Assembly (NCBI GenBank): GCA_016717705.1
Contig: JADKFD010000005.1
Coordinates: 1 to 64,000, forward strand
DNA: 64,000 bases
Direction: 5' to 3'
Source of the DNA: Rhodanobacteraceae bacterium
GTDB taxonomy: Bacteria; Pseudomonadota; Gammaproteobacteria; Xanthomonadales; SZUA-5
Position numbers and translations under genes: made by a program. Of the stretch, positions 10,783 to 20,435 are shown piece after piece (the first letter of the stretch is position 1; the number at the start of each line of letters is the position of its first letter). The notes under the pieces were generated by a model that was given only the letters and a program-made list of their open reading frames with translations, ran no database searches and was not told the DNA's origin.

Positions 10783-11676
10783 CTACGTCCGCGCCAGAAA
10801 CTCGTCGACCTTGGGCAGGATGGTGGCGCGCGCATCTTCGATCACGTAATGGCCGGCGTCGGCAAAACCGATCGCTTCGGCGCGCGGAAAACGCGCGCAC
10901 CACTCGTCGAAATAATCGCGGTCGAAGACAAAGTCGCGCAGGCCCCAGAGGATCAGCATCGGCTTGTCCGCCAGCTTCTGCAGCCCCTTGCCGGTGGCGG
11001 CGATCGTGGCGTAGGCAGCGTCTGCCTCGACCAGCGGAATGTCCTGCACGAAACGCAATGTCGCCCGACGCGCCAAAGGCGTGTCGTAAGGGGCGACATA
11101 GGCGGCGCGCTCATCGCGACTGAGTGAGCGCACCGTTCCCATGTGGGTGGCGCCCGCCGCGAAAGCATTGAAGCGCTCGACCAGCATCGCGCCGAATCGG
11201 GTATTGCGCACCAGTCGCAGCGTCGCCGGCAGCTTCTTGTCCACCAGCATGGGGAAGGCGGCGGTGTTGAACACCACCATGCGGCGCACCCGATCCGGGT
11301 TGCGCACCGCCCAGGCGCTGGCAATCGCCCCGCCCCAGTCGTGCACCAGCAGCGTCACCGGCCCGCTGGGCAGCATCTTGTCCATGAAGGCGCTGAAGTC
11401 GTCGACGCGGCTGTCGAGTGTGTAGCGGTAGCGCGCATCGTCCGGCTTGTCCGAAAGACCCATGCCGATGTGGTCCGGAACCAGGCAGCGATAGCGCGAT
11501 TTCAGGCTGGCGACCAGATCGCGATACAGCCAACACCAGCTCGGATTGCCGTGCACCATCACCAGTGGATCGCCCTGACCTTCGTCGAGATAGTGCATCG
11601 ACAGGCCGTCGCGCGTGAAAAAGCGCGGGGTGAAACCGAGCCCCTCGATCAGGGCCTGGGCTTGGGCATTGGGCAC
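10783..11676 (-). CDS. oleB: OleB-like alpha/beta hydrolase (beta-lactone decarboxylase type)
   Basis: A 297-residue haloalkane-dehalogenase-type hydrolase: oxyanion motif VMVHGNPSW, nucleophile Asp in LLVHDWGGAIASAW, a second acidic residue near LILWGLRDFVFDRDYF and the His in FADAGHYVIED. In olefinic hydrocarbon synthesis OleB turns the OleC beta-lactone into an alkene and CO2. The call is supported by oleA two genes upstream on the same strand. The frame opens at a GTG (11676) without a clear ribosome site, so the start is provisional. oleC and oleD are absent nearby. Confidence 0.75.
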   Translation of the reverse strand: MPNAQAQALIEGLGFTPRFFTRDGLSMHYLDEGQGDPLVMVHGNPSWCWLYRDLVASLKSRYRCLVPDHIGMGLSDKPDDARYRYTLDSRVDDFSAFMDKMLPSGPVTLLVHDWGGAIASAWAVRNPDRVRRMVVFNTAAFPMLVDKKLPATLRLVRNTRFGAMLVERFNAFAAGATHMGTVRSLSRDERAAYVAPYDTPLARRATLRFVQDIPLVEADAAYATIAATGKGLQKLADKPMLILWGLRDFVFDRDYFDEWCARFPRAEAIGFADAGHYVIEDARATILPKVDEFLART

Positions 11677-11740
11677 GGGGTCAGGTCAGCCGCGGGAACG
11701 GGGCGCGCAGCATGGCCGAAGTTGGTAGAGCGGGGAAGGG

Positions 11741-11937
11741 GCGAGAGCACGGGACCCGGGACCCTTCAAGAGCCGGGACCACGGGACCCGGGACCCGGGA
11801 CCCGTCAGGAGCGGGACCCGCGCAATGCAGGTCCCTGCGCAAAAAGGCGACAGCTTCGATCATTTGACCAAGTGACCCAATTCTCAAGTGAGCGAGCCTT
11901 TGCGGGTCCCGGGTCCCGGGTCCCGGGTCCCGAGCCC
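11741..11937. repeat. Heptamer inverted element (GGGACCC type) between tmem43-like gene and oleB
   Basis: Left arm (11749-11820) holds about seven GGGACCC units, some interrupted (CTTCAAGAGCC, GTCAGGAGC); right arm (11907-11935) holds four GGGTCCC units in tandem. The core of about 85 nt includes TTGACCAAGTGACCC. The right arm, read on the minus strand, starts six bases after the stop codon of the TMEM43-like gene. Confidence 0.8.
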
Positions 11938-13116
11938 TCACCGCGGCGGTGGCGGCGGCATCGGCGGCGGGCCCATCACGCCGGCGGGCGCGGCCGGCGC
12001 ATTGCGCGCGCTCTTGCGCGACCACAGAGCGATGGCGGCGACGATGCCGAGCACGATGACCACGGCCCACAGCGGCCGTACCAGAATCCAGCTCAGCACG
12101 ATGGTCACGCTGGCCATTACCAGCGCCAGCACGAAGGCCACGCCGCCGGTGAACATGCCGACCATGCGTCCGAGCGGCGGCAGCACGGCGGCCAGTGTGC
12201 TGAGCGGACCGAGCATCATCGAGAAGGCGATCCACAGCAGCACGAAGCCGACCGCGCGCAGGATCCAGCCCCACATGCTGTTGGTTGATTGCGCATGCGC
12301 CACCAGCACGGTCGCGTCGACGCTGCCGGCCTCGACCAGATAGATTGCGGTATCCGCAGGGCTGGTCCATTCCTTGAAGCCCTCGCCATCCGCCTGCGCG
12401 ATCAGCGAGGCGGGCTGCGGCGCCACGGCACTATATTTGACGCGTAGATCGCCGATCTGCGGCGATTTCGGGTCTTCGCCGCTGTACAGCGTCGTGGCAT
12501 CCGCCAGCCAGAAGCCATCCGGAAAGCTGCCGTCCTCGGCCAGCGTCAACGGCTTGCCATCGAGCGCCGACAGGACGGTGTCGTCGGCGCGCCAGGCGCC
12601 GATGCGGGCATCCGAAACCGCGAAGTTCTGGTCGCGGTAGGGCATCGAGCCCGGATTGTTGTGACCGCCCTCCTGGAAGCTGCCGGAGTCGATCGGCTCG
12701 TCGTCCCAACGCTTCTCATAGGTGTAGGTAGTGATGGTTTCCTTGCCACCACCGAGCTTGTCGCGCGATTCGGTCTTCTTGTTTTCCTTCCACTGGTACA
12801 TCTCGACCGAGCGGCGCAGCACCAGTGCCGGCGCCTCGATCTCGAAATCCGGATCGCGCGCACTTTCCTCGCTGGTCACCTCGCCGCTGACATACACCAG
12901 CTTGCCGTTGATCGCCGGGTCGATGCTCTCGGCCGGCGTCACCTGCACCGTGTCACCCGCCGCTTTCAGCCCCTTGTAGGTCTTCAGCGTGCGGTGCTCG
13001 TTCCACGCCAGCAGGAACAGCGCCGCGATGACCAGGACAAAGGAGAACAGAAAGCCGAAGAACGACGACTTCAGCCGGCTCCACCAGGAGGTGTGTTCGG
13101 TGATGGTGACGGGCAT
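11938..13116 (-). CDS. TMEM43-family membrane protein
   Basis: A 392-residue membrane protein with one N-terminal transmembrane helix (about 17-38, FFGFLFSFVLVIAALFLLAW), a large soluble domain of about 240 residues and three to four closely spaced helices in the C-terminal third (SMWGWILRAVGFVLLWIAF, a following Leu/Val-rich pair, and one near 345-370), ending in a Pro-rich tail (GPPPMPPPPPR). 'WNEHRTLKTYKGLKAAGDTV' after the first helix is typical of the family. It lies between oleA and oleB; in Xanthomonas-type ole loci I recall an unrelated membrane gene in a similar position, but its role is unknown. Confidence 0.75.
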   Translation of the reverse strand: MPVTITEHTSWWSRLKSSFFGFLFSFVLVIAALFLLAWNEHRTLKTYKGLKAAGDTVQVTPAESIDPAINGKLVYVSGEVTSEESARDPDFEIEAPALVLRRSVEMYQWKENKKTESRDKLGGGKETITTYTYEKRWDDEPIDSGSFQEGGHNNPGSMPYRDQNFAVSDARIGAWRADDTVLSALDGKPLTLAEDGSFPDGFWLADATTLYSGEDPKSPQIGDLRVKYSAVAPQPASLIAQADGEGFKEWTSPADTAIYLVEAGSVDATVLVAHAQSTNSMWGWILRAVGFVLLWIAFSMMLGPLSTLAAVLPPLGRMVGMFTGGVAFVLALVMASVTIVLSWILVRPLWAVVIVLGIVAAIALWSRKSARNAPAAPAGVMGPPPMPPPPPR

Positions 13117-13167
13117 GGGGATTCCTCGCGGTGCGAGGTGCTAACGCTAGACCCGATGGGGCGTCGT

Positions 13168-13265
13168 GTGAAGTCGGTGAAGTAAGTGGTAAGTGGAAAA
13201 AAGTGGAAAGCCGGTCTGAGCGCCTTCGCCGGGTTTCCCTCACACTCCCACTTCCTTACCGCTTC
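13168..13265. repeat. Heptamer inverted element (GTAAGTGG type) between oleA and the TMEM43-like gene
   Basis: Left arm (about 13168-13205) reads GTGAAGTAAGTGGTAAGTGG; right arm (13236-13265) is its complement in character, ending TTCCTTACCGCTTCTCC. Core boundaries carry AGCCGG and CCGGGTTT. On the minus strand the right arm begins five bases after the oleA stop. It belongs to the AGC[GA]GT[GA]A-ended family seen at 20181-20353 and 59931-60068. Confidence 0.65.
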
Positions 13266-13267
13266 TC

Positions 13268-14284
13268 CTACCACACCACCTCGGCCATCGAGCAATTCAG
13301 CCCCGACCCGATCCCGAGCAGCGCCACGCGCTTGCCTTTGACCAGGCGGCCGGACTCGTTGAGCTTGGAGAGCGCGGTCGGCAGCGAGGCCGGGCCGATG
13401 TTGCCGAACTCCGGGAAGATGGTCAGCACCTTGCGCGGATCGATGCCGAGCACCTTGACCAGTTCCTCGGTGTGCACGCGGCTGACCTGGTGGATGACGA
13501 ATTCGTCGATCTCGCCAACCGCCCAGCCGAACATCTGGCGCGCTGCAACGAAAGTCTTGCCGGCGAGCTTCAGGCCCTCGATCAGCAGCGTCTTGGTGTC
13601 GGTGACCATGCGGTCGATGTTGCCCGAACACAGCTTCGAGAACTGCGTCGCCGAACGCGACACGCTGCCGAGATAGCGGTGGCCATCCGGATACAGGTCG
13701 GCATTGGCCAGCAGCATGGCGACGCCACCGGAGCCCAGGGTCAACGAGGCGAACTCGTCGCGGAACTGCTCGGCGGTGACATTCGGGCCGCTCAGTCTCT
13801 GGATGGTCTGCTCGGTGATGTAACGGCTGCACTCGCCGTCGACGATCAGCGCGTACTCGATGTCGCCGCGCTCGATCATGTGCGCGGCGATGTCCATGCC
13901 GTTCAGAAACGCCAGGCAGGCGTTGCCGACATCGAAGTTCTGACACTGCTCGGGAAGCTTGAGCTTGCCGGCGACGATGCTCGCCGTCGACGGTTCGAGG
14001 AAATCGCGGCACACCGAGGTGTTCACCAGGATTCCGACCTTGTCGCGCGAAACGCCGGTATCGGCCAACACTTTTTCCGCAGCCAGGGCGGCGGCGTCCG
14101 AGGGCACCATGCCTTCGTCCCATACGCGCCGTGCATCGATGCCGGCCACGCCCTCGAGCAGGTCTGTGCGCACGCCGAGGCGCTCCATCGACGGCAGCAG
14201 CCGCGCGACGATCTCGGCCGAAGACACGCGATTTGGAGCGTCGACATGGGCGACGGAGGCGATGGCGACGTGCTGAAAACGCAT
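13268..14284 (-). CDS. oleA: OleA, 3-oxoacyl-ACP synthase III-like enzyme (head-to-head fatty acyl condensation)
   Basis: A 338-residue thiolase-fold enzyme strongly resembling Xanthomonas OleA. It contains the active-site Cys in FDVGNACLAFLNGMDIAA, the His in EFVIHQVSRVHTEEL and Asn in FPEFGNIGPASLP, and the typical end ALLGIGSGLNCSMAEVVW. OleA joins two fatty acyl-CoA molecules into a beta-ketoacid, the first step to long-chain olefins. Start MRFQHVAIASVAHVDAPN matches OleA starts. Partner oleB is on the same strand after a TMEM43-like gene; oleC/oleD are not in this window. Confidence 0.9.
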   Translation of the reverse strand: MRFQHVAIASVAHVDAPNRVSSAEIVARLLPSMERLGVRTDLLEGVAGIDARRVWDEGMVPSDAAALAAEKVLADTGVSRDKVGILVNTSVCRDFLEPSTASIVAGKLKLPEQCQNFDVGNACLAFLNGMDIAAHMIERGDIEYALIVDGECSRYITEQTIQRLSGPNVTAEQFRDEFASLTLGSGGVAMLLANADLYPDGHRYLGSVSRSATQFSKLCSGNIDRMVTDTKTLLIEGLKLAGKTFVAARQMFGWAVGEIDEFVIHQVSRVHTEELVKVLGIDPRKVLTIFPEFGNIGPASLPTALSKLNESGRLVKGKRVALLGIGSGLNCSMAEVVW

Positions 14285-14475
14285 GCTGGGGAGTAGCCGG
14301 AGACAGAGGAGGGGGAAGTTATAGCCTCGGAAGCATGGAGCGCAAGCTTGAAGTGCGCCTCGGTGGCAGATACGTTACAAGCTGAAGGCAGCAGCAGGGG
14401 CGCCACCGGTGCCCGTTCAGCGCGATCCTCAGAGCCAGCGCCTATGCTGAACCCATTGTTCCAATTGGCCTGCAC

Positions 14476-16560
14476 ATGACCCGACTCTCTTGCTTTGGGC
14501 TGCTCTTTGCGCTGCTGATGTCAAACAGCGCGGGTGCCGTTACCGAATTGCGCGGCCAGACAGCCAGCGGCGCCTACTTCATTGCCCAGGCGCCGGATGG
14601 CTGGCGTGCCGGGCAGCGTCTGGTGCTGATCAATCACGGCTACGACATCGAGCCGATCGATTCCAGCCCGAGCCTGGGTCCAGTGCCGTTGCGCGAGCGC
14701 ATGCTCGCCAAGGGTTATGCGATTGCCGCGTCGAGCTACAGCCAGCGCGGCTGGGCTCTGTTCCAGACCGCCGCCGATCATCGGCAGCTGGTCGCGGCTT
14801 TCACCGCCCGCTTCGGTGCGCCGGGGTCGATCATCGCCAGTGGCGGCTCGTTTGGCGGCGTGGTGTCGCTGCAGCAGGCCGAGCAGGGCGATCTTGGCGC
14901 CCCGGTGACCGGCATCTACGCGATCTGTGCGCCGCTGGCGGGCAGCCGCGTCTGGGAGCAGGCGCTGGATATCCGCCTGAGCTACGACGCGGCCTGCGAC
15001 AACGTCACCGCGGGCGAGCTGCCGCGCGGCCACGATGACCTGCCCTACATCCTCGACGCCAGTGATCTCGACGATTACGCCGAGCTCAGCGGCGGCGGCG
15101 AGCTGGCGCTGCGCATCGCCAAGTGCACCGGCTATGGCTTGCCGAGCTTTCTGGTCACCAGCGGCATGCGTGAACGCTTCGATCGCATCCAGCGGGCCAC
15201 CAGCGTCGATCCCGAGTTCTTCCTCGAAAACATGTTCTACGCGACCTATGGCTTGGGCGATCTCTATCGCGATCCGCTGAAGATCAACAATCGGGCGGCC
15301 ATTTCGACGCGCAACGTGATCTATCCCGATGAGCGGATCGAGCGCGATATCCGCCGCGTCGACGCGGACGCCTTTGCCAGTCTCGACCTGAAGCGCTATT
15401 TCCAGCCGCAGGGGCGCATCGGCAACGCCAAGTTGTTGACCACGCACACCACGCGCGATGGTCTGGTGGTTCCGGCGCACGCGCGGGCGCTCGAAGGTCG
15501 GGTCCCGGCCGCGCAATGGAGCCGGGCCTTTGTCGCCGATTCCAGCCCCGGCCATTGCGAATACACCGACGCTGAACTGATCGGCGGCTTCGAGGCCCTG
15601 ACGACCTGGGTCGACGGCGGTGCGCAGCCCGGCACAGCCGCCATCCAGGCGGCCTGCGAGCGCGAGCGCCTGGCCAACCCTGCGCTGGGCGCGTGTCGCT
15701 ACGACGCCAACTACCAGCCGCCCGCGCTGGCGCAGGCGGTCAAGCCGCGCAACGATGCGGGCGCGGTGATGGATGAGCGCGTCAGTGGCTTGTGGTACGA
15801 CCCGGCACGCTCCGGCGAGGGCTATCTGGTCGAGGCGCTCGGCGACAACCGGGTCACCGTCACCGCCTTCACCTTCCCCGCCGTCGGCAGCGGCGCCGAC
15901 CAGGCCTGGTTCACCGGTTTGGGCCGGATCATCGACAACAACATTGTCGTCGATCAGTTCCAGGGCCGGCGTCGTGGCAGCTTCGGGCCGGTTTTCGATC
16001 CGTCGGTGCTGCTCACGCTCGACCTCGGTCGCTTCGATGCCGCCTTGAGCAACTGCGGCGTCGGGGAACAGCGCGTTCAGGCCCTGGCGCCCTACGATTC
16101 CTCGCGCCGCCCGCTGCAGCGCCTCTCGCGCGTGGGTGCGGCGCGTTGCCCAGGCGAGGGCATCACGACCACGGTTTCGCCCTTCGTGCGCTGGAGCGGC
16201 GCCTGGTTCGAGGCCGACAAGCCCGGTCGCGGCTTGTTCCTGCAGGTTCAGGACGACGGCCGCGCATTCCTGGTCTGGTTCAGTTTCCGCCCGGATGGCG
16301 AACCCGCCTGGATCATCGGCGAGGGCCGAGCGGACGGCGCGGACCTGGTCTTCGATGCGCTGACGCGACCGGTCGGCGCGCGCTACGGCGCCGCCTTCAA
16401 TCCGGCCGATGTACGCCGCGAGCCCTGGGGCACGGCGCGGCTGTCCGGCAACGGCTGCGGCAATCTGGCGATCTCCTACGCCTCGTCGCAGCCCGGCTAT
16501 GGCCAGGGCCGCATCGATTTCACCCGGCTGACAGCGCCGTTGGGAGCGGGATGCCCTTGA
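14476..16560 (+). CDS. Secreted alpha/beta hydrolase with two C-terminal GxWYDPxRxGEG-type domains
   Basis: A 694-residue protein with a signal peptide (ends NSAGA, residue about 21). Residues about 30-400 form a tannase/prolyl-peptidase-like alpha/beta hydrolase: oxyanion LVLINHGYD, nucleophile Ser in ASGGSFGGVVSL, Asp in TTHTTRDGLVV and His in SSPGHCEYT. Residues about 430-555 and 565-694 are two copies of a domain that starts SGLWYDPARSGEGYLVE and SGAWFEADKPGRGLFLQ and contains paired Cys. The same domain closes the methyltransferase at 62698-64000. This domain is frequent in secreted proteins of Xanthomonadales as I remember them; its function is unknown to me. Confidence 0.75.
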   Translation: MTRLSCFGLLFALLMSNSAGAVTELRGQTASGAYFIAQAPDGWRAGQRLVLINHGYDIEPIDSSPSLGPVPLRERMLAKGYAIAASSYSQRGWALFQTAADHRQLVAAFTARFGAPGSIIASGGSFGGVVSLQQAEQGDLGAPVTGIYAICAPLAGSRVWEQALDIRLSYDAACDNVTAGELPRGHDDLPYILDASDLDDYAELSGGGELALRIAKCTGYGLPSFLVTSGMRERFDRIQRATSVDPEFFLENMFYATYGLGDLYRDPLKINNRAAISTRNVIYPDERIERDIRRVDADAFASLDLKRYFQPQGRIGNAKLLTTHTTRDGLVVPAHARALEGRVPAAQWSRAFVADSSPGHCEYTDAELIGGFEALTTWVDGGAQPGTAAIQAACERERLANPALGACRYDANYQPPALAQAVKPRNDAGAVMDERVSGLWYDPARSGEGYLVEALGDNRVTVTAFTFPAVGSGADQAWFTGLGRIIDNNIVVDQFQGRRRGSFGPVFDPSVLLTLDLGRFDAALSNCGVGEQRVQALAPYDSSRRPLQRLSRVGAARCPGEGITTTVSPFVRWSGAWFEADKPGRGLFLQVQDDGRAFLVWFSFRPDGEPAWIIGEGRADGADLVFDALTRPVGARYGAAFNPADVRREPWGTARLSGNGCGNLAISYASSQPGYGQGRIDFTRLTAPLGAGCP

Positions 16561-16597
16561 CGCCGGTTGTGGGCAGTCGGTCGGTTGCCGGAATGCG

Positions 16598-16628
16598 GTC
16601 ACGTTGGCCGCGCTCTGGCCTACGTGAC
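16598..16628. repeat. GTCACGTTGGCC-type palindromic repeat
   Basis: A 12-bp near-perfect stem (GTCACGTTGGCC with GGCCTACGTGAC) around GCGCTCT. A second copy lies at 33076-33107 and a half copy at 2403-2420; another GCAACGTGACC half is at 16654. It is a third class of dispersed palindrome in the window. Confidence 0.65.
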
Positions 16629-16736
16629 AGCGCGCCCTTGTGGCCGCAAGCGGGCAACGTGACCCATGGCGGGTGGCCTGAGCCCGAGTAGGATGTGGTG
16701 AGCGCAGCGAACCGCATCGATCGCGTTCACCAAAGC

Positions 16737-16810
16737 ATCGCGCGCAAGCGCGCTCCTACAATTCCTGCGTGGATTCGCTACGGAGTTGTAGGAGCGCGCT
16801 CGCGCGCGAT
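16737..16810. repeat. Inverted pair of GTAGGAGCGCGC-type REP-like palindromes
   Basis: Units at 16737-16761 and 16786-16810 face each other around 24 nt. They lie between the convergent secreted hydrolase and tricorn protease genes. Confidence 0.85.
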
Positions 16811-16815
16811 GCTCT

Positions 16816-16838
16816 TCAACCGACAACCAGCAACCGGG
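16816..16838. repeat. Single heptamer array (GGTTGCT type) next to the tricorn stop codon
   Basis: Read on the minus strand, GGTTGCT, GGTTGTC, GGTTGAA follow the stop codon at 16841-16843 after seven bases. They match the GGTTGYT arrays at 37424-37631. Confidence 0.5.
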
Positions 16839-16840
16839 CT

Positions 16841-19800
16841 TCAGTTCAGCGGTTCCCCCGGCTTGCCGAAATCGCTCGGCGCCGGCGGCGCGTTGATCGG
16901 CTTGACCGGGTTTTCCGCCAATTCCGCCAACAGCACCTCGACAGCCTTCTCCAGGCTCGGATCGCGCCCCTGCGCGACCAGGTGTGGCGTGTCGACGACC
17001 TCGATGTCCGGGCTGACGCCCTCGTTTTCGACTGCCCAGTTACCGTCCTTGTCCATGAAGCGGAAGGTCGGGGCCGACACCGTGCCGCCGTCGACCAGTC
17101 CCGGGTTGCCGGACAGACCGATCAGGCCGCCCCAGGTGCGCGTGCCGATCAGCGTGCCGAGCTTGAGTTCGCGGAAGTAGAAGGGCAGTGCGTCGCCGCC
17201 GGATGAGGACAGGCCGTTGATCAGCATGGCCTTGGGGCCGCGGTGCGACAGGAAGGGCTGCGCCTGCGGTTCCAGGCCGCGGCGCTTCCAGTAGTTCAGC
17301 GGCTGGCGCGCCAGGATCTCGATCATGCGATCAGGAATGAAACCGCCGCCGTTGTAGCGATCGTCGACGATCAGCGCTTCCTTGGTGATCTGCGCCGGGA
17401 ACTGCTTGAACAACTCGCGATTGCCTTCGAGCAGCGTATTGGGCAGGTGGATGTAGCCGATCCGCCCGCCGGAGAGCTTGTCGACCATGGCGCGGCGCTG
17501 CTGCACCCAGTCCAGGTAACGCAGGCCTTCCTCGCTGCCCTGGGTCTTCACATCGACCGTGCGCGCGCCGCTGGCGCTGGCCTTGGAATTGACGCTGAGG
17601 CGCACCACGCGGCCGGCCTTGTTCTCCAGCAACTGGTAGAAGTTCTGCACCGAATTGGCCGCAACGCCATCGACCGCGATGATGTAGTCGCCCTCCTTCA
17701 CGTTGACGCCGGCCTCGGTCAGCGGCGAACGGAAGGGATCGGACCAGTTCTGGCCGGGGAAGATCTTGTCGATGCGGAAATAGCCGTCGTCGCCGGCGAC
17801 GATCTCGGCGCCGAGGAAGCCACCGGCCTTGCGCGGCACCTGCGGCTCGTCGCCGCGCTCGACATAGACATGGCCGGCATTCAGTTCGCCGGCCATCTCG
17901 TTGATCAGGTAATCCAGATCGTTGCGATGGGCGACGCTCGGCAGCAGGGCGGCGTACTTCTGGTAGATCGCCTCCCAGTCGTTGCCATGCATGTCCGGGT
18001 CGTAGAACCAGTCGCGCCAGGTGCGCCAGCCGTCGCGCAGGATCTGCGCCCACTCGATCTTCGGGTCGATGCGCTGTTCCAGCTTGCTCAGGTTCAATGT
18101 CTTGCTGGCGTCCTGGTCCGGCTTGGCCTCGGCGATGCCGAGCTTGTCCGGACCGGCGCGGAACAGGATCTTCTCGCCAGTGGCCGACAGCGTGTAGCCG
18201 CCGATGCCCTTGACGATGGTGGTTTCCTTGCCCGCATCGATATCGAAGTGCTTGAGATCGCCCGCGCCGCTCTGCGGATCGCTGACAGCGACGTACAGCA
18301 CGCCGCTGGCATTGGCTGTCAATCCGCCATAAGTGCCCGCCGCTACGCCCAGCACGCTGATACGTGCATCAAAATCGGCGGTGTCGAAGCGAATCGGCTT
18401 CTTCTCTTCCACTTTGGGCTTTTCACTACCCGCTGTCGCCTCAGCGACAGGGCGATCTCGTCGCTCTTCGGCCGCCCCAGCGCCGGGCCATCGCTTGCCA
18501 GCGTGACCGCGTAGATGCGCGTGGCGTTGGTGTACAGGTAATTGAACTCGTAACTGGAAAAGCTCAGGTTGTGATCGCGATTGGAGAGGAAATACAGGTA
18601 TCGACCCTTGGGATCGAAAGCCGGGTTCTGCGCGTCGAAATCGCCGAAGGTCAGCTGCGCGGCGCTGCCGCCGATCGGGTAGTGCCACAACCGCTGCAGG
18701 CCGCTCGCATCGGTCTTCACCCACACCAGGTGCTGACCATCCGGCGACCACACGTAGGTGGTGATCTCGTTGCCCACCGTGGCGGTATCGACATCGGTGG
18801 TGCGTCCCGACGCCACATCGACCACGCGCAGCCGGTTCTTCTTGTCGCCGTAAGCGAGGCGCTTGCCGTCGGGCGACCACAGCGGCGGGAAGCGCCAGAT
18901 CTCGCCATCGGTGGTGATCCGGCGGGCCGCACCCGTGCCGTCCGAGGGGCGCACGTAGACCTCGTATTCACCGCTGGCGTCGGACAGATAGGCCACCTGC
19001 TGGCCATCTGGCGAAAAGCTGGCGCTGACCTCGCGCGCGGCCGGCGTATTGCTGATGTTGCGGATCTCGCCGTCTTTGGCCGGCACCGTGTACAACTCGC
19101 CGCGCGCGCCCAGCAGCGCGCGCTCGCCTTTGGGCGACAGATCGATGCTTTCGATCTGGCCGGCGACATTCTTGATCACCGGCAAGAGATCCGGCAGATC
19201 GCCGGTTACCGTGATCGACAGCTGTTTCGTCTGGTTGTTGGCGGGCGTGTACAGCCACAGCGCGCCGGCCTGTTCGAAGACGATGGCATCCGCGCCGGCG
19301 CTGGGCCAGAGCACGTCGTAGTCGCGGAAATCGGTGACCTTGGTCGGCTCGCCACCCTGCGGCGATACCTTCCACAGATTCAACGTGTACTCGCGGTCGG
19401 AGGTGAAATAGACGCTGTCGCCGACCCAGGTCGGCTGGTTGTCGGTGCCGCGATGGTGCGTGAGCTGGCGCGAATCGTTGTGCTTCAGGTCATAGATCCA
19501 GACCTCCTGTGCGCGCCCGCCGCGGGTGCGTTTCCAGGTGCGGAATTCGCGATCGATCGGCGTGTAGACATAGTTCTGGCCATCGGGCGACAACATGCCG
19601 CCGCCGGTTTCCGGCACCGGCAGGCGTTTTTCCATGCCACCGGCGACCGGCACCAGATAGGGGATGCCGGCGCGATCATCGAGCGGGAAACGATTCATGC
19701 GCACGACGATGTTCTGGCCGTCCGGCGTCCAGTCGAGCACGCGATAGTCGAAGCCGCCGCGCGGCGGCTGCGGGCCGAAATCCGAATACCAGGTCAGCTG

Positions 19801-20097
19801 TTTCGGCGGAGCCGATCCATCGGCCGGCATCACCCACACCTGGCGTGTACCCGAGTACTGCGCCGAGAACGCGATCCAGCGGCCATCCGGCGAGAACTTG
19901 GGAAACAGCTCCAGACCTTCATGCGAGGTCAGCCGCGTCGCCGTCCCGCCCGCGCGCGGCACGGTGTAGATGTCGCCGGCATGCACGAAGGCGATGTGCG
20001 TCGCCGACACGTCGGGGTAGCGCAGCAAGCGGGTGTCGGCATGGGCGGACGGCGCAAGCGCGGCGGCAAGGGCCAGGCCGAGGGCGGTTCGGATCAT
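16841..20097 (-). CDS. Tricorn-type S41 protease, single-base frameshift
   Basis: A signal peptide (MIRTALGLALAAALAPSAHA) is followed by beta-propeller repeats rich in 'SPDG' (FSPDGRWIAFS, LSPDGQNYVY, WSPDGKRLAYG), then, after a frame change at about 18430-18465, a PDZ/C1 region and the S41 catalytic domain. In the latter, LNAGHVYVE carries the candidate His, INGLSSSGGDALPFY the nucleophile Ser and TRTWGGLIG the oxyanion region. The combined length of about 1085 residues fits bacterial periplasmic tricorn homologues, which process peptides. The break falls in DEIAL/VAEATAGSEKP, a linker, with no loss of domain sequence, so a sequencing indel is as likely as a pseudogene. Confidence 0.85.
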
Positions 20098-20180
20098 CGG
20101 TTGGGTTCCGGGACGGACGCGGGGGGCTTGGAGGATAGGCGTCGGCGCGGCGCTTTGACCGTGCTGGAAGGGGGATGACA

Positions 20181-20353
20181 GTGAGTAGTGAGTAGTGAGT
20201 GGTGAGTGGCAAGTGGCGAAGCCGCGGGGAACCTGGGGAGCGGCAGAAGCCGATCAAGTCGGGGAGCATGGCCTCGGTGCCGGCGTTGCGCGCCGACCCT
20301 TGCCTCGTCTGCCTCTTGCCACTTACCACTTACCATTCACCACTTACTGCTCT
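20181..20353. repeat. Heptamer inverted element (GTGAGTG/GTAAGTG type) upstream of speE
   Basis: Left arm (20181-20215): five tandem units GTGAGTA, GTGAGTA, GTGAGTG, GTGAGTG, then GCAAGTGG. Right arm (20317-20353): the reverse complement of GTAAGTGG-type units, ending ACTTACTGCTC. The core is about 100 nt. The outer end GAGCAGTAAGTGG matches the outer ends of elements at 30114-30580, 39143-39327 and 59931-60068. It fills the 338-nt gap between the tricorn protease and speE. Confidence 0.8.
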
Positions 20354-20435
20354 CACCACTTCCCGCCTTCGCCCCCATTCCCGGCTAGAATGCGCAGTTC
20401 ACGATGTCGTCTAGTTGGAAGAGGCAAGCGCCCCG

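Noticed and set aside
20181..20353. Insertion sequence remnant in the speE leader
   Set aside because: There is no transposase-like coding remnant and the arms are tandem heptamers rather than IS-type terminal repeats.
20415..20435. TTG start for speE seven codons upstream
   Set aside because: Homologues start at MHTLDQNW-like sequence and the ATG at 20436 has a reasonable ribosome site.
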